Positions 1-9,536 of a stretch of 64,000 bases of DNA are shown here, piece by piece. Numbering within the stretch: position 1 is the first letter of the stretch; every line of letters starts with the position of its first letter. The notes under the pieces were generated by a model. The model did no database searches and had not been told where the DNA came from. It worked only from the letters and a program-made list of their open reading frames with translations. Source of the DNA: JAEKNW01 sp963678375. GTDB lineage: Bacteria; Cloacimonadota; Cloacimonadia; Cloacimonadales; JAFGVF01. The position numbers and the translations under genes were made by a program. The stretch is from NCBI GenBank assembly GCA_963678375.2, contig OY782831.1, positions 1,364,001 to 1,428,000 of the forward strand. The letters run 5' to 3'.

Positions 1-510
1 GATATCCAGTATGAAAACCAGAAGAAATCATACTTGCCAAGTATAGCTTTAAGTGGAAGTTTAACTAACTTCACAAGTACAAGTGACTATGAAGTAGAAG
101 CTGATAATTTTGGTAACATTTATTCTTTATCAATTGGCTTTGAAATGCCTCTATTCACTGGTTTTTCAAATCTAAACAAGGCTAAAGAATATAAATATCA
201 AGTGAGGTCTGCAAGATTAGAGACTTCAGTTTTATATGATAATATTAAGTTAGAGATAAAGAGTAATTATCTTTCATTAGAGAAAGATAGGAAAAATGTT
301 ACAACCGCTAAGAGAAACAAAGAGTTAGCAAGTCGTGGTCTAGAAATAGCTCAGCAGATGTATAATAATCAACTGGGCACTTACTTAGATGTTCAGTCTG
401 CACAATTAAGTTATAATCAAGCTCAAGTTAGCTATATTTCAGCAGTACACAGCTTGATTAATTCTTATGAAAGTTTGCTCAAGGCAATGGGATTAAATTT
501 TAAATCTTAA
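1..510 (+). CDS. TolC-family outer membrane efflux protein, C-terminal part
   Basis: The reading frame is open from base 1, so the gene begins upstream of the window; about 169 residues are visible. The sequence is an alternation of amphipathic helical segments and short strands, ending with a long helix rich in Q, N and A (around QMYNNQLGTYLDVQSAQLSY), which is the usual look of the last TolC repeat. It is followed 9 bases later by a periplasmic adaptor gene and then an RND pump, the standard order of a tripartite efflux operon. It would form the outer-membrane exit channel. The family call rests on context and helix pattern. Confidence 0.85.
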   Translation, partial: DIQYENQKKSYLPSIALSGSLTNFTSTSDYEVEADNFGNIYSLSIGFEMPLFTGFSNLNKAKEYKYQVRSARLETSVLYDNIKLEIKSNYLSLEKDRKNVTTAKRNKELASRGLEIAQQMYNNQLGTYLDVQSAQLSYNQAQVSYISAVHSLINSYESLLKAMGLNFKS

Positions 511-519
511 GGAGAGATA

Positions 520-1548
520 ATGATAAAGAAATTTTTAATATTATTAGTAATTGCTTCCCTCTTTGTAGTAGTAGGGTGTCAAAAGAAAGGACAAGAAATT
601 GAGGCAAAGTCATTAGAGGCAATATATCGTGAAGAAGGAATTCCAGTAAAAGTAGAAACAGTTCTAGCACAGGATTTTACTCGTTATCAGACATATTATT
701 CTGAAGTTTTTCCTAGTAAAAACACAGTAATATTTGCAAAGTATGAAGATAGGATAGCTAAAATAAATGCTTCAGCTGGTGATTTTGTTAAGAAAGATGA
801 TGTAATCATAGAGTTTAATCCTAACTCAAGATTCGGTATTAAAGAGACACAAGCTAATTATGATATGACATTAGCAACCTATAATAGGATGAAAGAAGTC
901 TTTAAAAGTGGTGGAATTAGTCAACAAGAGTTAGACACTTATGAAAGCCAATTAAAAGTAGCTGAAGCCTCATTAGAAAACGTAAATGATATGTTACAAG
1001 TAAAAGCTCCTTATGATGGTTATATCACTGAATTACCAGTATCAGAAAATGATTATATCTTCATAGATACAGCTTTATTTACTATTTCAAACTTGAACAC
1101 ATTGAAGTCTGTTTTATGGGTAAATGAAGATGATATCAAGTTTGTCAGAGAAGGAATGTTTGCTTCAGCCAAATGGAATGGTCAAGAGATTAGCGGAAGA
1201 GTGATTAAAGTAGCTATGGCAATGGATGCTCACAGAAGAGCTTTCAGAGTGGAAGCAACTTTTGATAATTCTAAGCGTCTAATAAAAGCAGGTGTTACCT
1301 CTGAGATTAACCTTCTTCTTTACAAAAAGACAGATGTTATTGGCGTACCAACTGTAATGGTAAGAGAAATTGAAAGTTCACCTTATCTCTGGGTTGTTGA
1401 AGATAATAAAGCAGTGAGAAGGAATGTAGTTCTTGGCCAGACTGGTAATGAATTAATTGAAGTATTAAACGGATTAAAAGCTGGTGATGTGTTAATAACA
1501 GAAGGCTATCATTTAGTTTCTGATAATGATAAAGTAACTATAAAATAG
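520..1548 (+). CDS. RND efflux periplasmic adaptor subunit (membrane fusion lipoprotein)
   Basis: This 342-residue protein starts with a lipoprotein signal peptide whose lipobox ends VVVGC at about residue 20. A barrel-sandwich half (IFAKYEDRIAKINASAGDFV) comes next. A helical hairpin around residues 100-165 contains EVFKSGGISQQELDTYESQL, typical of HlyD/AcrA-like adaptors. The second half of the lipoyl-like domain follows (VKAPYDGYITELPVSENDYI), then beta-barrel and membrane-proximal regions. The start is preceded by AAGGAGAG. It should bridge the inner-membrane pump encoded 19 bases downstream to the TolC-like channel encoded upstream. The exported substrate cannot be told from sequence. 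Confidence 0.93.
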   Translation: MIKKFLILLVIASLFVVVGCQKKGQEIEAKSLEAIYREEGIPVKVETVLAQDFTRYQTYYSEVFPSKNTVIFAKYEDRIAKINASAGDFVKKDDVIIEFNPNSRFGIKETQANYDMTLATYNRMKEVFKSGGISQQELDTYESQLKVAEASLENVNDMLQVKAPYDGYITELPVSENDYIFIDTALFTISNLNTLKSVLWVNEDDIKFVREGMFASAKWNGQEISGRVIKVAMAMDAHRRAFRVEATFDNSKRLIKAGVTSEINLLLYKKTDVIGVPTVMVREIESSPYLWVVEDNKAVRRNVVLGQTGNELIEVLNGLKAGDVLITEGYHLVSDNDKVTIK

Positions 1549-1567
1549 TCAAAAGAGTGGAGTAATA

Positions 1568-4500
1568 ATGTTTTTATCAAAAATGTCAATAAATAGACCA
1601 GTTATGACAACTATGTTTATACTGGTATTCATCCTCTTCGGACTTTTAGCATTTACTAAAATGCCGATAGATCTATTCCCCTCAGTAAACATACCTTATG
1701 TACTTGTTACTACGGTATATCCAGGGGCTGGTCCAACAGAGGTTGAGACTCAAGTTACCAATATAATTGAGGATGAAGTAGCCACTATTAGTGGTTTAGA
1801 TAATGTACAATCCTACTCAATGGATAATGTATCTACTATTGTTCTTAAGTTCGAACTAAGTAAAGATCCAAAAGAAGCTAATCAAGAGGTAAAGGATAAA
1901 ATTAATAAAATTATCAACCGTTTACCTTCTGATGCTGAACAACCAACTATTGAAAAGATAGAGATGGATGCCTTCCCTGTTATTGACTTAGTTCTTACTT
2001 CTAATTCTAGAAGTGTATCAGCTATTGAATTATTTGAGCTTGCTGATAACTCACTGAAAGATAGATTTGCTAAAATTGAAGGTGTTGCCAGAGTAGAAAT
2101 TAATGGTGGTGAAGAAAGAGAAATTAGAGTTGAAACTAGTAATAGAATTTTGAAATCTAATAACATCTCTTTATCACAAATCAATAATATTATAACTATG
2201 AACAATTATAATATTGCTGCTGGTTATTTTACAAATAAGAATACTGAAGTGTCTCTAACAACCAATGCGGAATTTACTTCTATCGAGGACTTACAGAATT
2301 TAGAAATACCAATTAATGGTGGTTCTAAAAAATTAAAAGAAATTGCCAAAGTTTTTGATGGAAAGAAAGATATTAGAAGTATTTCTCGTTTCTTTGATAA
2401 TATACAAGACAGCCATTATGATAAAATGGTGAAGATTAGTTTAATTAAGAGTTCTGATGCTAATACTGTTGCTTTAGCTGAAGAAGTAATTAAAGCTCTT
2501 CCTGAGCTTAAAAACACCTTACCAAGTAACATTGAGCTAAAGCTTGCTTATGATAACTCAGTTTTTATTCAATCCTCAGTAAGCGATACTATCACAAACT
2601 TGATACTTGGTGTATTACTAACTGGTTTAGTCTTATTCTTATTCTTGCATGATTTACGCTCAACATTTATTGTTGCTTTATCAATGCCTACATCAATTAT
2701 ATCATCATTTATGGTTATGCAGGCTATGGGCTTCTCTTTTAACATGCTCTCTTTAATGGGACTTTCAACTGCTGTTGGTGTGCTTGTATCAAACTCAATC
2801 GTGGTTTTAGAGAATATTTTCAGACATAAATATATGGGAAATGGTAATAAAGAGGCAGCCCTGTCAGGTTCTGGTGAAGTTACTACTGCTGTGATAGCCT
2901 CAACAGCTACTAATCTAGTTGTCTTCTTACCTATTGCTGCAATGTCTTCTATGGCTGGACAATTCTTTAAAGAGTTTGCTTTAACTGTTTCAATTGCAAC
3001 AGTATTCTCTTTAATCATGTCTTTCACTCTCACTCCAATGTTGGCTTCTTTAATCTTACCAAAAGAAGAAAAGTTAGATTGGTTTGGAAGGATTATGGAG
3101 AAGAATTTCAGATTCTTTGAAGGATTATATAAGAAAGCACTAGCTTCATTATTAAGTAATAGAGTTAAGCCGGTTCTATTTGCTATATTTATGACCTTGC
3201 TACTCTTTGCTACTTTCATCTTCATTGCTCCAAAACTAGGATTTGAGTTTATGCCTGAGTTTGACCAAGGTGACTTGTTAATCAATATTGAGCTTCCAGA
3301 AGGATCAGACCTTACACAAACTTCACAGAAACTGTCTGAAGTGGAAACAATAGTGCTATCCCACCCTGAAGTTAAACACATTATTTCAACGGTTGGCAAC
3401 AATAATAGAACAAATGTTGCTACTGCTGAAATTAAGTTAGTAGATCCTGAGTTCAGAAATATTACTACTTCTCAGATGAATCAAATCTTTATCAATGAAG
3501 TAGCTCATATTACGAATGCGAAGATTTTCTGTAAAGGTACTCGTGGTGAAGATGGCGATAGCCCTATTCAATATTATTTAATCTCACCTGATAAAGAGTA
3601 TTTAGACTCTATTGTGCCAGAGCTTAACTCAAAAATGAAACAAGTTCCAGGACTGATAAACTATAATGTTTCTTTAAGAACTGGAAAACCACAGCTGACT
3701 CTTCTTCCTAAAAGAAAAGAGATTGCCGATGCTGGTTTAACTGCTTATGATGTTGCTATGGTTGTGAGAGGAGCTACAGAAGGACTAACAACTGCTGTTT
3801 ACCGTGATCAAGGTGAAGAATATGATATTAGAGTTACTATGGACAATGATTTCGTCTCTACACCTGAAGAAATTGGAGCTTTGATTATTAATTCTCCTAG
3901 TGGACAATATACAGTATCACAATTAGCAGATGTTAAGTTAACTCAAACTACTTCTCAAATTACTCATAGAGATAAACTTCCTTCCTTAATAGTTACTGGA
4001 GAACCAGGTACTGGTTATCCTCTTGCAAATGTTACTAACAAAGTTATGGAAGTTTTTGAAGAGATGGACTTGCAAGATGTTGATATAAAGGCTGGTGGTA
4101 ATGCTGAGATGATGGATGAAACTAATAAGGACATGGCTCAAGCTTTCTTGTTAGCTATAATCTTAACTTATATGTTGCTAGCATCAATACTCGAAAACTT
4201 TACCCAACCTTTCTTAATCCTAACAACACTTCCAATGGCTACGATTGGTGTTTTCTGGCTAATGTTTGCAACAGGAACTACTATGAACCTCTTCTCTATG
4301 ATGGCTATCATTATGTTGATTGGGTTAGTTGTTAATGATGCTATTTTGATTTTAGATTATACTAAACAGTTGATGGCAAGAGATAACTTATCTGCTAGAG
4401 AAGCTTTGCTTATAGCTTGTCCTATTAAGATGAAACCTATCTTAATGACAACTTCAGCTATTATCCTGGGTATGCTACCGATGGCTTTAGGTATTGGCTC

Positions 4501-4636
4501 TGCAGGTAAAGAGATGAGAATACCAATGGCTATGGTGCAAATAGGAGGTATGGCTACTTCTACTATGCTTACCTTGCTCTTAATCCCATCCCTATTCTTC
4601 TTAACTCACTCTAAGAAAAAGAAAAGTAAAAAATAA
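1568..4636 (+). CDS. RND (HAE1/AcrB-type) efflux transporter permease
   Basis: At 1022 residues this has normal AcrB length. The N-terminus (FLSKMSINRPVMTTMFILVF) is the first transmembrane helix with the usual SINRPV motif. Two large periplasmic loops each precede a membrane bundle, with helices around residues 340-490 and 860-1010. The proton-relay helix contains STAVGVLVSNSIVVLENI, where the usual paired Asp residues of AcrB TM4 are replaced by Ser/Asn, so coupling may be of the non-AcrB HAE1 subclass. The protein ends in a lysine-rich tail. It is the last gene of the efflux operon and is followed by a terminator 10 bases after the stop. Confidence 0.95.
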   Translation: MFLSKMSINRPVMTTMFILVFILFGLLAFTKMPIDLFPSVNIPYVLVTTVYPGAGPTEVETQVTNIIEDEVATISGLDNVQSYSMDNVSTIVLKFELSKDPKEANQEVKDKINKIINRLPSDAEQPTIEKIEMDAFPVIDLVLTSNSRSVSAIELFELADNSLKDRFAKIEGVARVEINGGEEREIRVETSNRILKSNNISLSQINNIITMNNYNIAAGYFTNKNTEVSLTTNAEFTSIEDLQNLEIPINGGSKKLKEIAKVFDGKKDIRSISRFFDNIQDSHYDKMVKISLIKSSDANTVALAEEVIKALPELKNTLPSNIELKLAYDNSVFIQSSVSDTITNLILGVLLTGLVLFLFLHDLRSTFIVALSMPTSIISSFMVMQAMGFSFNMLSLMGLSTAVGVLVSNSIVVLENIFRHKYMGNGNKEAALSGSGEVTTAVIASTATNLVVFLPIAAMSSMAGQFFKEFALTVSIATVFSLIMSFTLTPMLASLILPKEEKLDWFGRIMEKNFRFFEGLYKKALASLLSNRVKPVLFAIFMTLLLFATFIFIAPKLGFEFMPEFDQGDLLINIELPEGSDLTQTSQKLSEVETIVLSHPEVKHIISTVGNNNRTNVATAEIKLVDPEFRNITTSQMNQIFINEVAHITNAKIFCKGTRGEDGDSPIQYYLISPDKEYLDSIVPELNSKMKQVPGLINYNVSLRTGKPQLTLLPKRKEIADAGLTAYDVAMVVRGATEGLTTAVYRDQGEEYDIRVTMDNDFVSTPEEIGALIINSPSGQYTVSQLADVKLTQTTSQITHRDKLPSLIVTGEPGTGYPLANVTNKVMEVFEEMDLQDVDIKAGGNAEMMDETNKDMAQAFLLAIILTYMLLASILENFTQPFLILTTLPMATIGVFWLMFATGTTMNLFSMMAIIMLIGLVVNDAILILDYTKQLMARDNLSAREALLIACPIKMKPILMTTSAIILGMLPMALGIGSAGKEMRIPMAMVQIGGMATSTMLTLLLIPSLFFLTHSKKKKSKK

Positions 4637-4646
4637 ATCATAAAAA

Positions 4647-4678
4647 AGCCGGATAGATTACTATCCGGCTTATATTTT
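4647..4678 (+). terminator. Rho-independent terminator of the efflux operon
   Basis: A 10-bp perfect stem (AGCCGGATAG / CTATCCGGCT) with a four-base ATTA loop is followed by TATATTTT. It begins 10 bases after the RND pump stop and ends 9 bases before the next gene start. Confidence 0.9.
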
Positions 4679-4687
4679 GGGTTTTAT

Positions 4688-5563
4688 ATGAATAATAAAT
4701 CTTTATGTAATATTTGTCCTTTATATTGCAATGTAGATAGATCTACTAAGCTAGGCTATTGCCAAGCTCCAGACTATCTAAAAGTCAATTTAGCTCAACT
4801 TCACTTTGGGGAAGAGCCCTTTCTTGTTGGCGATAAAGGAAGTGGAACTATATTCCTATCCCACTGCAATCTGCATTGCTGTTACTGCCAAAACTGGGAA
4901 ATCTCAGCCCTTGGACGGGGGAGAGAATATAGTCAGCAAGACTTATTAAAAACTATGTTCTCTCTTAAAGAGAAAGGTGCTGTAAACATTAATTTTGTGT
5001 CACCAACTCCCTATACCGACCTACTTATCCCTGTTTTGCAAGAAAGTAAAAAACAAGGACTTAACCTCCCCATTGTCTGGAATACTAATTCTTATGAGAC
5101 TGTGGAAAGCTTGAAAAAACTTGAAGGTTTAGTGGATATCTATCTAGCAGATTTCCGTTATTGGGATGAGAATAATGGACTGACCTATTCAGGGGTATCA
5201 AACTATAGACAAGTAGCTAGCTTGGCTATAAAGGAGATGGTAAGACAAACAGGACATCTCAAACTTGATGAAGGGCTTGCTTGGATGGGAACATTAATCC
5301 GAATTCTTGTTCTACCAAATAATATTACAGGAGCATCATCAATTTTGGCTTGGATAGCTGACAACTTAGGAACTGATATGACTATAAGTTTAATGTCTCA
5401 GTATTATCCAACTTATAAGAGTAAAGATTTTCCTGAACTGAATAGGGCTATAACAGAGAGAGAGTATTCTCTAGCCCGTACTCAATTAGAAAACTTAGCT
5501 TTTAGTAACTATTTGTTGCAGGACTTAAATCCATCTGCTGAATGGACTCCTGATTTCACATAG
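4688..5563 (+). CDS. Radical SAM protein, PflX-like (COG1313 type)
   Basis: This 291-residue protein has an N-terminal Cys pair region (LCNICPLYCNVDR) followed by the radical SAM cluster motif CNLHCCYCQ (CxxxCxxC) at about residues 59-67, then a TIM-barrel-like sequence (VNINFVSPTPYTDLLIPVL, VDIYLADFRYW). The layout resembles pyruvate formate-lyase activase-like proteins of the PflX group, whose substrate is not firmly established. A pyruvate formate-lyase gene is not nearby, so a glycyl-radical activase role is not supported by context. It starts right after the efflux terminator, so it probably has its own promoter overlapping that region. Confidence 0.85.
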   Translation: MNNKSLCNICPLYCNVDRSTKLGYCQAPDYLKVNLAQLHFGEEPFLVGDKGSGTIFLSHCNLHCCYCQNWEISALGRGREYSQQDLLKTMFSLKEKGAVNINFVSPTPYTDLLIPVLQESKKQGLNLPIVWNTNSYETVESLKKLEGLVDIYLADFRYWDENNGLTYSGVSNYRQVASLAIKEMVRQTGHLKLDEGLAWMGTLIRILVLPNNITGASSILAWIADNLGTDMTISLMSQYYPTYKSKDFPELNRAITEREYSLARTQLENLAFSNYLLQDLNPSAEWTPDFT

Positions 5564-5581
5564 TTTAAAATTATTTAGATT

Positions 5582-5659
5582 AATGGACTTTTGCAGAAAA
5601 TCTCCTCTCAATACCTTTAGGAAATTCTTTCTTGATTATTACTATCTGCAAAATTCATT
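5582..5659. terminator. Long hairpin downstream of the radical SAM gene
   Basis: Arms AATGGACTTTTGCAGA and TCTGCAAAATTCATT pair across about 47 bases and are followed by GGATTTTTATG. It starts 19 bases after the stop. It could act as a terminator or be a degenerate miniature element; the long loop makes the terminator reading only moderate. Confidence 0.45.
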
Positions 5660-6066
5660 GGATTTTTATGAACAGAGTAACAGTCAAGGAGAGCTAGTAA
5701 TTTAACTAGTGTTTCGTAAAACAACTATTGTTTACACCTGTAACCAATATATACATAGAAGTAAGCAAATTATACACAAGAAACAAAAAACGAAAAATTT
5801 GTCTCTATGCTTTTCATGGTCTTATTTATGTTTTTCACAACATCTTATGAGCATTTCAGCAAAAAGAAATATAAATAAATAAATTTGTGGAACTAACAAT
5901 GCAATAATATAGAATAAATGATCTTTGAAAAATTGATTTTTAAAAAGGATTAGGGCTCTTAACTAAATCTTTGTCTCTTGTCGATTCTTAAGACTTAGTA
6001 AGGATAAAATTTGAGAGCATTCTATGTAGTCTGTAGGTAAAAGGGCTAAATATAGATATAATCCGT
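5660..6066. other. AT-rich intergenic stretch, nothing recognised
   Basis: This is about 400 bases between the radical SAM gene and the long inverted repeat. I see no open frame with a ribosome binding site, no tRNA-like fold and no recognisable riboswitch. A small GTTTCGTAAAAC palindrome lies near 5709. Confidence 0.6.
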
Positions 6067-6201
6067 ATTGACATAACAATAATTGGGAATGTTCCTAAGT
6101 GAATAGTTTTGGAGAATTTATCACTCACGCTACCTCCTCAAAATTGACATTAGTTCAATTCACTTGCCAACCCAAGCATCCCAATTATTGTTAGTGTCAA
6201 T
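6067..6201. repeat. 135-base imperfect inverted repeat (MITE-like element or structured RNA)
   Basis: The left end (6067-6091, starting ATTGACATAACAATAATTGG) is the reverse complement of the right end (6177-6201) except for single-base indels. Inside, AAGTGAAT pairs with ATTCACTT, and TTTTGG can pair with TCAAAA. The whole can fold into one long hairpin with bubbles. On the + strand it is followed directly by ATTTTTTTATC. It ends 16 bases from the stop codon of the minus-strand permease gene. Confidence 0.7.
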
Positions 6202-6216
6202 ATTTTTTTATCATTT

Positions 6217-7116
6217 TTACAGGACAAAATATGAGTAGAAGGTTATAAAAAGTAGGGATAGGATAAGAGAAAATGAAACAATGGTAGCAGCAAACTCTCT
6301 ATCCAAATTTTCCAATTCTGAGAAGATAAGAGTATTAAAACCCACAGGTGCACTCGCACAGATTAAGACAATATTGGAAATTGGTTGAGGAAGTTTTAAC
6401 AGACTGACAATTCCAAGCCCCAAGAAAAAACCTAAAAGCATTCTTAAAGATATCACACCAAGAGTCAATCTAAGATTAGCAATTTTAGGATGGAAGTAGA
6501 TTCCTAAAGAGAAAATGATCAGGGGCATAGTTGGTACTCCTATATAATTTAAAACATCAATCTGAATCCCTGTTAAGTTGAAGGGTGAAACATTAATTAG
6601 CAAAGCTACTATAATTGCCCAGATTGGAGGAAGGGATAACATTTTCTTGATTGGTAAGTCAGTTTTATTACTCTCTCCATATTTTATAGCTTGGTAGTAA
6701 GCAAATAGGTAAATCATAAAGGAATTCCCTAAGTCAAATAAGGAGTAGTAGCCAAAAGCTTCTTTACCAAAGATAGCATAGATAAAGGTAGATACAAAAC
6801 CAGTATTAATAATTAATGAACCAATTAAAAAGCTTCCCTTTCTTGCTTTGGGGATCTTCATTTTGTTTACCAAGTAACTTGCTGGTAGGTAGGTAACGAG
6901 GACAATGAAAATAGGTAAGATCATTAGATAAATTAGATTAGAATTTAGAGAGAGGTTTGCTAAGGAAGCTAAAGTTAGAGCTGGCAAGCAAATATTAAGA
7001 ACTAACTGTAAAAACCTATCTGCATCTTTGCTGTTAAAAATTCTTAATTTTTTACTTAGAAAACCTAAGGCAAACATTATTAAAACTGGTATTATCTTGA
7101 CAAAATATGGGGGCAT
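6217..7116 (-). CDS. AEC family (auxin efflux carrier-like) permease
   Basis: This inner-membrane protein of about 299 residues begins MPPYFVKIIPVLIMFALGFL. It has about ten hydrophobic segments in two bundles, with a Gly/Pro/Asn-containing helix near the middle and the late motif LICASAPVGFNTLIFSEL, as in AEC carriers such as malonate or malate transporters. The start is the ATG at 7116 because GGAG lies 8 bases upstream of it. A longer frame upstream (to 7215) adds a segment with no ribosome binding site and would run over the divergent promoter of the decarboxylase operon. The substrate is not evident; a carboxylate would fit the neighbouring operon. Confidence 0.88.
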   Translation of the reverse strand: MPPYFVKIIPVLIMFALGFLSKKLRIFNSKDADRFLQLVLNICLPALTLASLANLSLNSNLIYLMILPIFIVLVTYLPASYLVNKMKIPKARKGSFLIGSLIINTGFVSTFIYAIFGKEAFGYYSLFDLGNSFMIYLFAYYQAIKYGESNKTDLPIKKMLSLPPIWAIIVALLINVSPFNLTGIQIDVLNYIGVPTMPLIIFSLGIYFHPKIANLRLTLGVISLRMLLGFFLGLGIVSLLKLPQPISNIVLICASAPVGFNTLIFSELENLDREFAATIVSFSLILSLLFITFYSYFVL

Positions 7117-7138
7117 AGCTACTCCGAATAAATTATTG

Positions 7139-7167
7139 TTGACACCAAATAAACAGATCCCTAGAAT
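7139..7167 (+). promoter_or_regulatory. Sigma-70-type promoter of the decarboxylase operon
   Basis: TTGACA (7139-7144), a 17-base spacer and TAGAAT (7162-7167) give a near-consensus promoter about 100 bases before the first decarboxylase gene. This leaves a 5' leader of about 90 bases. Confidence 0.75.
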
Positions 7168-7266
7168 AAGTAAAGTTTTTTGTTTACAGGATTTGCAGAA
7201 TATTAATTTAGGCAATAAAGAAGTTTAAAAATAAAATTATAATAAAAAGATAATCCTGGAGGATTA

Positions 7267-8817
7267 ATGAGTACAGAAAAACAGATCACTGAACTAAGAC
7301 TTAAACGTTCTCAGGCTGAGTTAGGTGGAGGGCAGAAAAGAATTGATGCTCAACATGCTAAGGGTAAGCTAACAGCACGTGAAAGAGTCAATAATTTATT
7401 AGATGCAAATAGTTTTGAAGAATTTGATCTTTTTGTTGAACACAACTGCCATGATTTTGGTATGGAAAAGAATATTATACCAGGTGATGGTGTAATAACT
7501 GGTTGTGGAACAATAAATGGAAGGTTAGTCTATATTTTCTCTCAGGACTTTACAGTTTTAGGTGGTTCTTTGTCGAAAACTTATGCTGAAAAGATCTGTA
7601 AGATAATGGACATGGCAATTAAAGTAGGAGCTCCAGTAATTGGATTGAATGATTCTGGTGGTGCTAGAATTCAAGAAGGAGTTGATGCATTAGCAGGTTA
7701 TGCAGAGATATTCTATAGAAACGTTATGGCTTCTGGAGTTGTACCACAAATATCTGCGATATTAGGTCCTTGTGCTGGTGGAGCTGTTTATTCACCTGCG
7801 ATTACAGATTTCGTTATGATGGATAAGAAGAATTCCTATATGTTTGTAACAGGTCCAAAGGTTGTTAAAAGTGTACTTAATCAGGATGTTACTGTAGATC
7901 AGCTTGGTGGAGCTATGGCTCATGCAACCAAGAGTGGTGTAACTCATTTTGTAACTGAGAATGAAGAGGAAACACTTCTTCTAATTAAGAAATTATTAAG
8001 TTATATACCATCAAATAACTTAGATGATCCTCCTTATATTCCTAATGCAGATCCAATAGATAGAGCCTGTGATAGACTAAATCAGTTAATTCCAGAAAAT
8101 CCAAATAAACCTTATGATATGCTTGATGTAATTCATGAGTTAGCTGATGAGAATGAATTTTTAGAAGTTTCTAGAAATTATGCTCAAAATATTATTGTTG
8201 GATTCGCAAGATTCAATGGTTATTCAGTTGGTATAGTCGCTAACCAACCTAAAGTTTTAGCAGGAGTTTTAGATATCAATGCTTCAGCTAAAGCAGCTAG
8301 ATTTATTAGATTCTGTGATTCTTTCAATATCCCATTATTAGTTCTTGAAGATGTTCCAGGTTTCTTACCAGGTCCTAACCAAGAACATAACGGTATTATC
8401 AAGCATGGTGCTAAACTTCTTTATGCTTTTGCAGAAGCAACAGTACCAAAAATAACACTTATCTTAAGAAAGGCTTATGGTGGAGCTTACTGCGTTATGA
8501 ACAGTCGTCACATGAGAGCAGATATGGTATATGCTTGGCCTTCAGCTGAGATAGCAGTTATGGGACCAGGTGGAGCTGTGGAAGTTATCTTCAGAAAAGA
8601 AGCAATGGCGTCAGATGATCCAAAAGCTGCTCTTAAAAAGAGAGAGGATGAGTATAGAGATAAATTTGCTAATCCATATAATGCTGCTAAAAAGGGTTAT
8701 ATTGATGATGTTATTGAACCAAGTAGGTCAAGATTTAGAATTATTAGAACTCTAGAGATGTTAGCCAATAAAAAAGATTCAATCCCTCCACGTAAGCATG
8801 GGAATATTCCTTTATAG
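7267..8817 (+). CDS. mmdA: Acyl-CoA carboxyltransferase / methylmalonyl-CoA decarboxylase alpha subunit
   Basis: At 516 residues this has the length of biotin-dependent carboxyltransferase subunits (MmdA/PccB/GcdA). Two crotonase-like halves are visible. The N-half carries the CoA-ester site region SGGARIQEGVDALAGYAEIF and the oxyanion motif GPCAGGAVYSPA. The C-half carries GVLDINASAKAARFIRFCD and AYGGAYCVM. It moves the carboxyl group from the acyl-CoA to carrier biotin. A strong CTGGAGGATTA precedes the ATG. The OadG-like, biotin-carrier and OadB-like genes downstream point to a sodium-pumping decarboxylase. Methylmalonyl-CoA is the likely substrate; glutaconyl-CoA or reverse use in propionyl-CoA metabolism cannot be excluded. 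Confidence 0.92.
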   Translation: MSTEKQITELRLKRSQAELGGGQKRIDAQHAKGKLTARERVNNLLDANSFEEFDLFVEHNCHDFGMEKNIIPGDGVITGCGTINGRLVYIFSQDFTVLGGSLSKTYAEKICKIMDMAIKVGAPVIGLNDSGGARIQEGVDALAGYAEIFYRNVMASGVVPQISAILGPCAGGAVYSPAITDFVMMDKKNSYMFVTGPKVVKSVLNQDVTVDQLGGAMAHATKSGVTHFVTENEEETLLLIKKLLSYIPSNNLDDPPYIPNADPIDRACDRLNQLIPENPNKPYDMLDVIHELADENEFLEVSRNYAQNIIVGFARFNGYSVGIVANQPKVLAGVLDINASAKAARFIRFCDSFNIPLLVLEDVPGFLPGPNQEHNGIIKHGAKLLYAFAEATVPKITLILRKAYGGAYCVMNSRHMRADMVYAWPSAEIAVMGPGGAVEVIFRKEAMASDDPKAALKKREDEYRDKFANPYNAAKKGYIDDVIEPSRSRFRIIRTLEMLANKKDSIPPRKHGNIPL

Positions 8818-8825
8818 GGGATGCT

Positions 8826-9536
8826 ATGAAACATAGAAAAATAATATCACTCATCTTCTTGTTTCTCTTTGTAGTAGGCTTCTTGAATGCTACAGAAGAG
8901 ACTGTTAGCTTTAACAAAACAGGAAAACAAGTAGAATTTACTATTAGGAATGATTATACTATGAAAGCAGTAGCTGATAGTATAAATATGCCTGTTAAGA
9001 AACTTAAGGCTATGTTAGCTCCAGAATTAAAAAAGTATGGAGAAAGTAATCCTGAATATGCAAGTTATCAGACTCAAAATAGAAAATGGGATGATTTATC
9101 ACTTTCTGAGTTGAATATCCCACCAGCAATAATTGCTGAGAAGTTTGATGAGTTCACTAAGGAAACTTTACCTTTTGGTTATAGTGTGACCGCTGTAGGT
9201 ATATTAGTAGTTTTTGCTTCATTACTTTTGATTTCTATTTTAATTGCTCAATTTCAGCATATTGAAAAGACTAAAGATATTAAGGTCAAGAAGAAGAAAA
9301 CAACTAAGACAGTTGATACACCTGTTGGAAAAATCACTGGACCTAAATCAGCAATTAGTTCAAATGCTATTGTTGCAGTTATTGCAGCCTTACACAAACA
9401 TAAGCTCTCGGTGGAAGAAAGGGTAAAAATACAAATGACATTCAGCAGGACACCAGTTAATATGTGGAGTGCTTCTGCCAAGATGGATATGCCTAATAGA
9501 GTATATAACAAACCTATAGATAGGAGTAAAAGATGA
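8826..9536 (+). CDS. mmdD: Sodium-pump decarboxylase gamma/delta-like subunit (OadG/MmdD type)
   Basis: This 236-residue protein has an N-terminal signal-like helix (MKHRKIISLIFLFLFVVGFL), then a soluble domain of about 110 residues, then one transmembrane helix (SVTAVGILVVFASLLLISIL, about residues 119-138) typical of OadG, then a basic cytoplasmic tail. The extra extracytoplasmic domain makes it longer than classical OadG (about 80-120 residues). OadG-like subunits anchor and stabilise the complex. Its stop overlaps the carrier gene start by 4 bases (ATGA), indicating translational coupling. Confidence 0.8.
   Translation: MKHRKIISLIFLFLFVVGFLNATEETVSFNKTGKQVEFTIRNDYTMKAVADSINMPVKKLKAMLAPELKKYGESNPEYASYQTQNRKWDDLSLSELNIPPAIIAEKFDEFTKETLPFGYSVTAVGILVVFASLLLISILIAQFQHIEKTKDIKVKKKKTTKTVDTPVGKITGPKSAISSNAIVAVIAALHKHKLSVEERVKIQMTFSRTPVNMWSASAKMDMPNRVYNKPIDRSKR

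Noticed and set aside
2569..3402. 277-codon minus-strand open frame inside the RND pump gene
   Set aside because: It is antisense to a clear AcrB-type gene and has no recognisable protein features.
7117..7215. N-terminal extension of the AEC permease
   Set aside because: It has no ribosome binding site, would cover the divergent promoter, and the ATG at 7116 has GGAG at the right distance.
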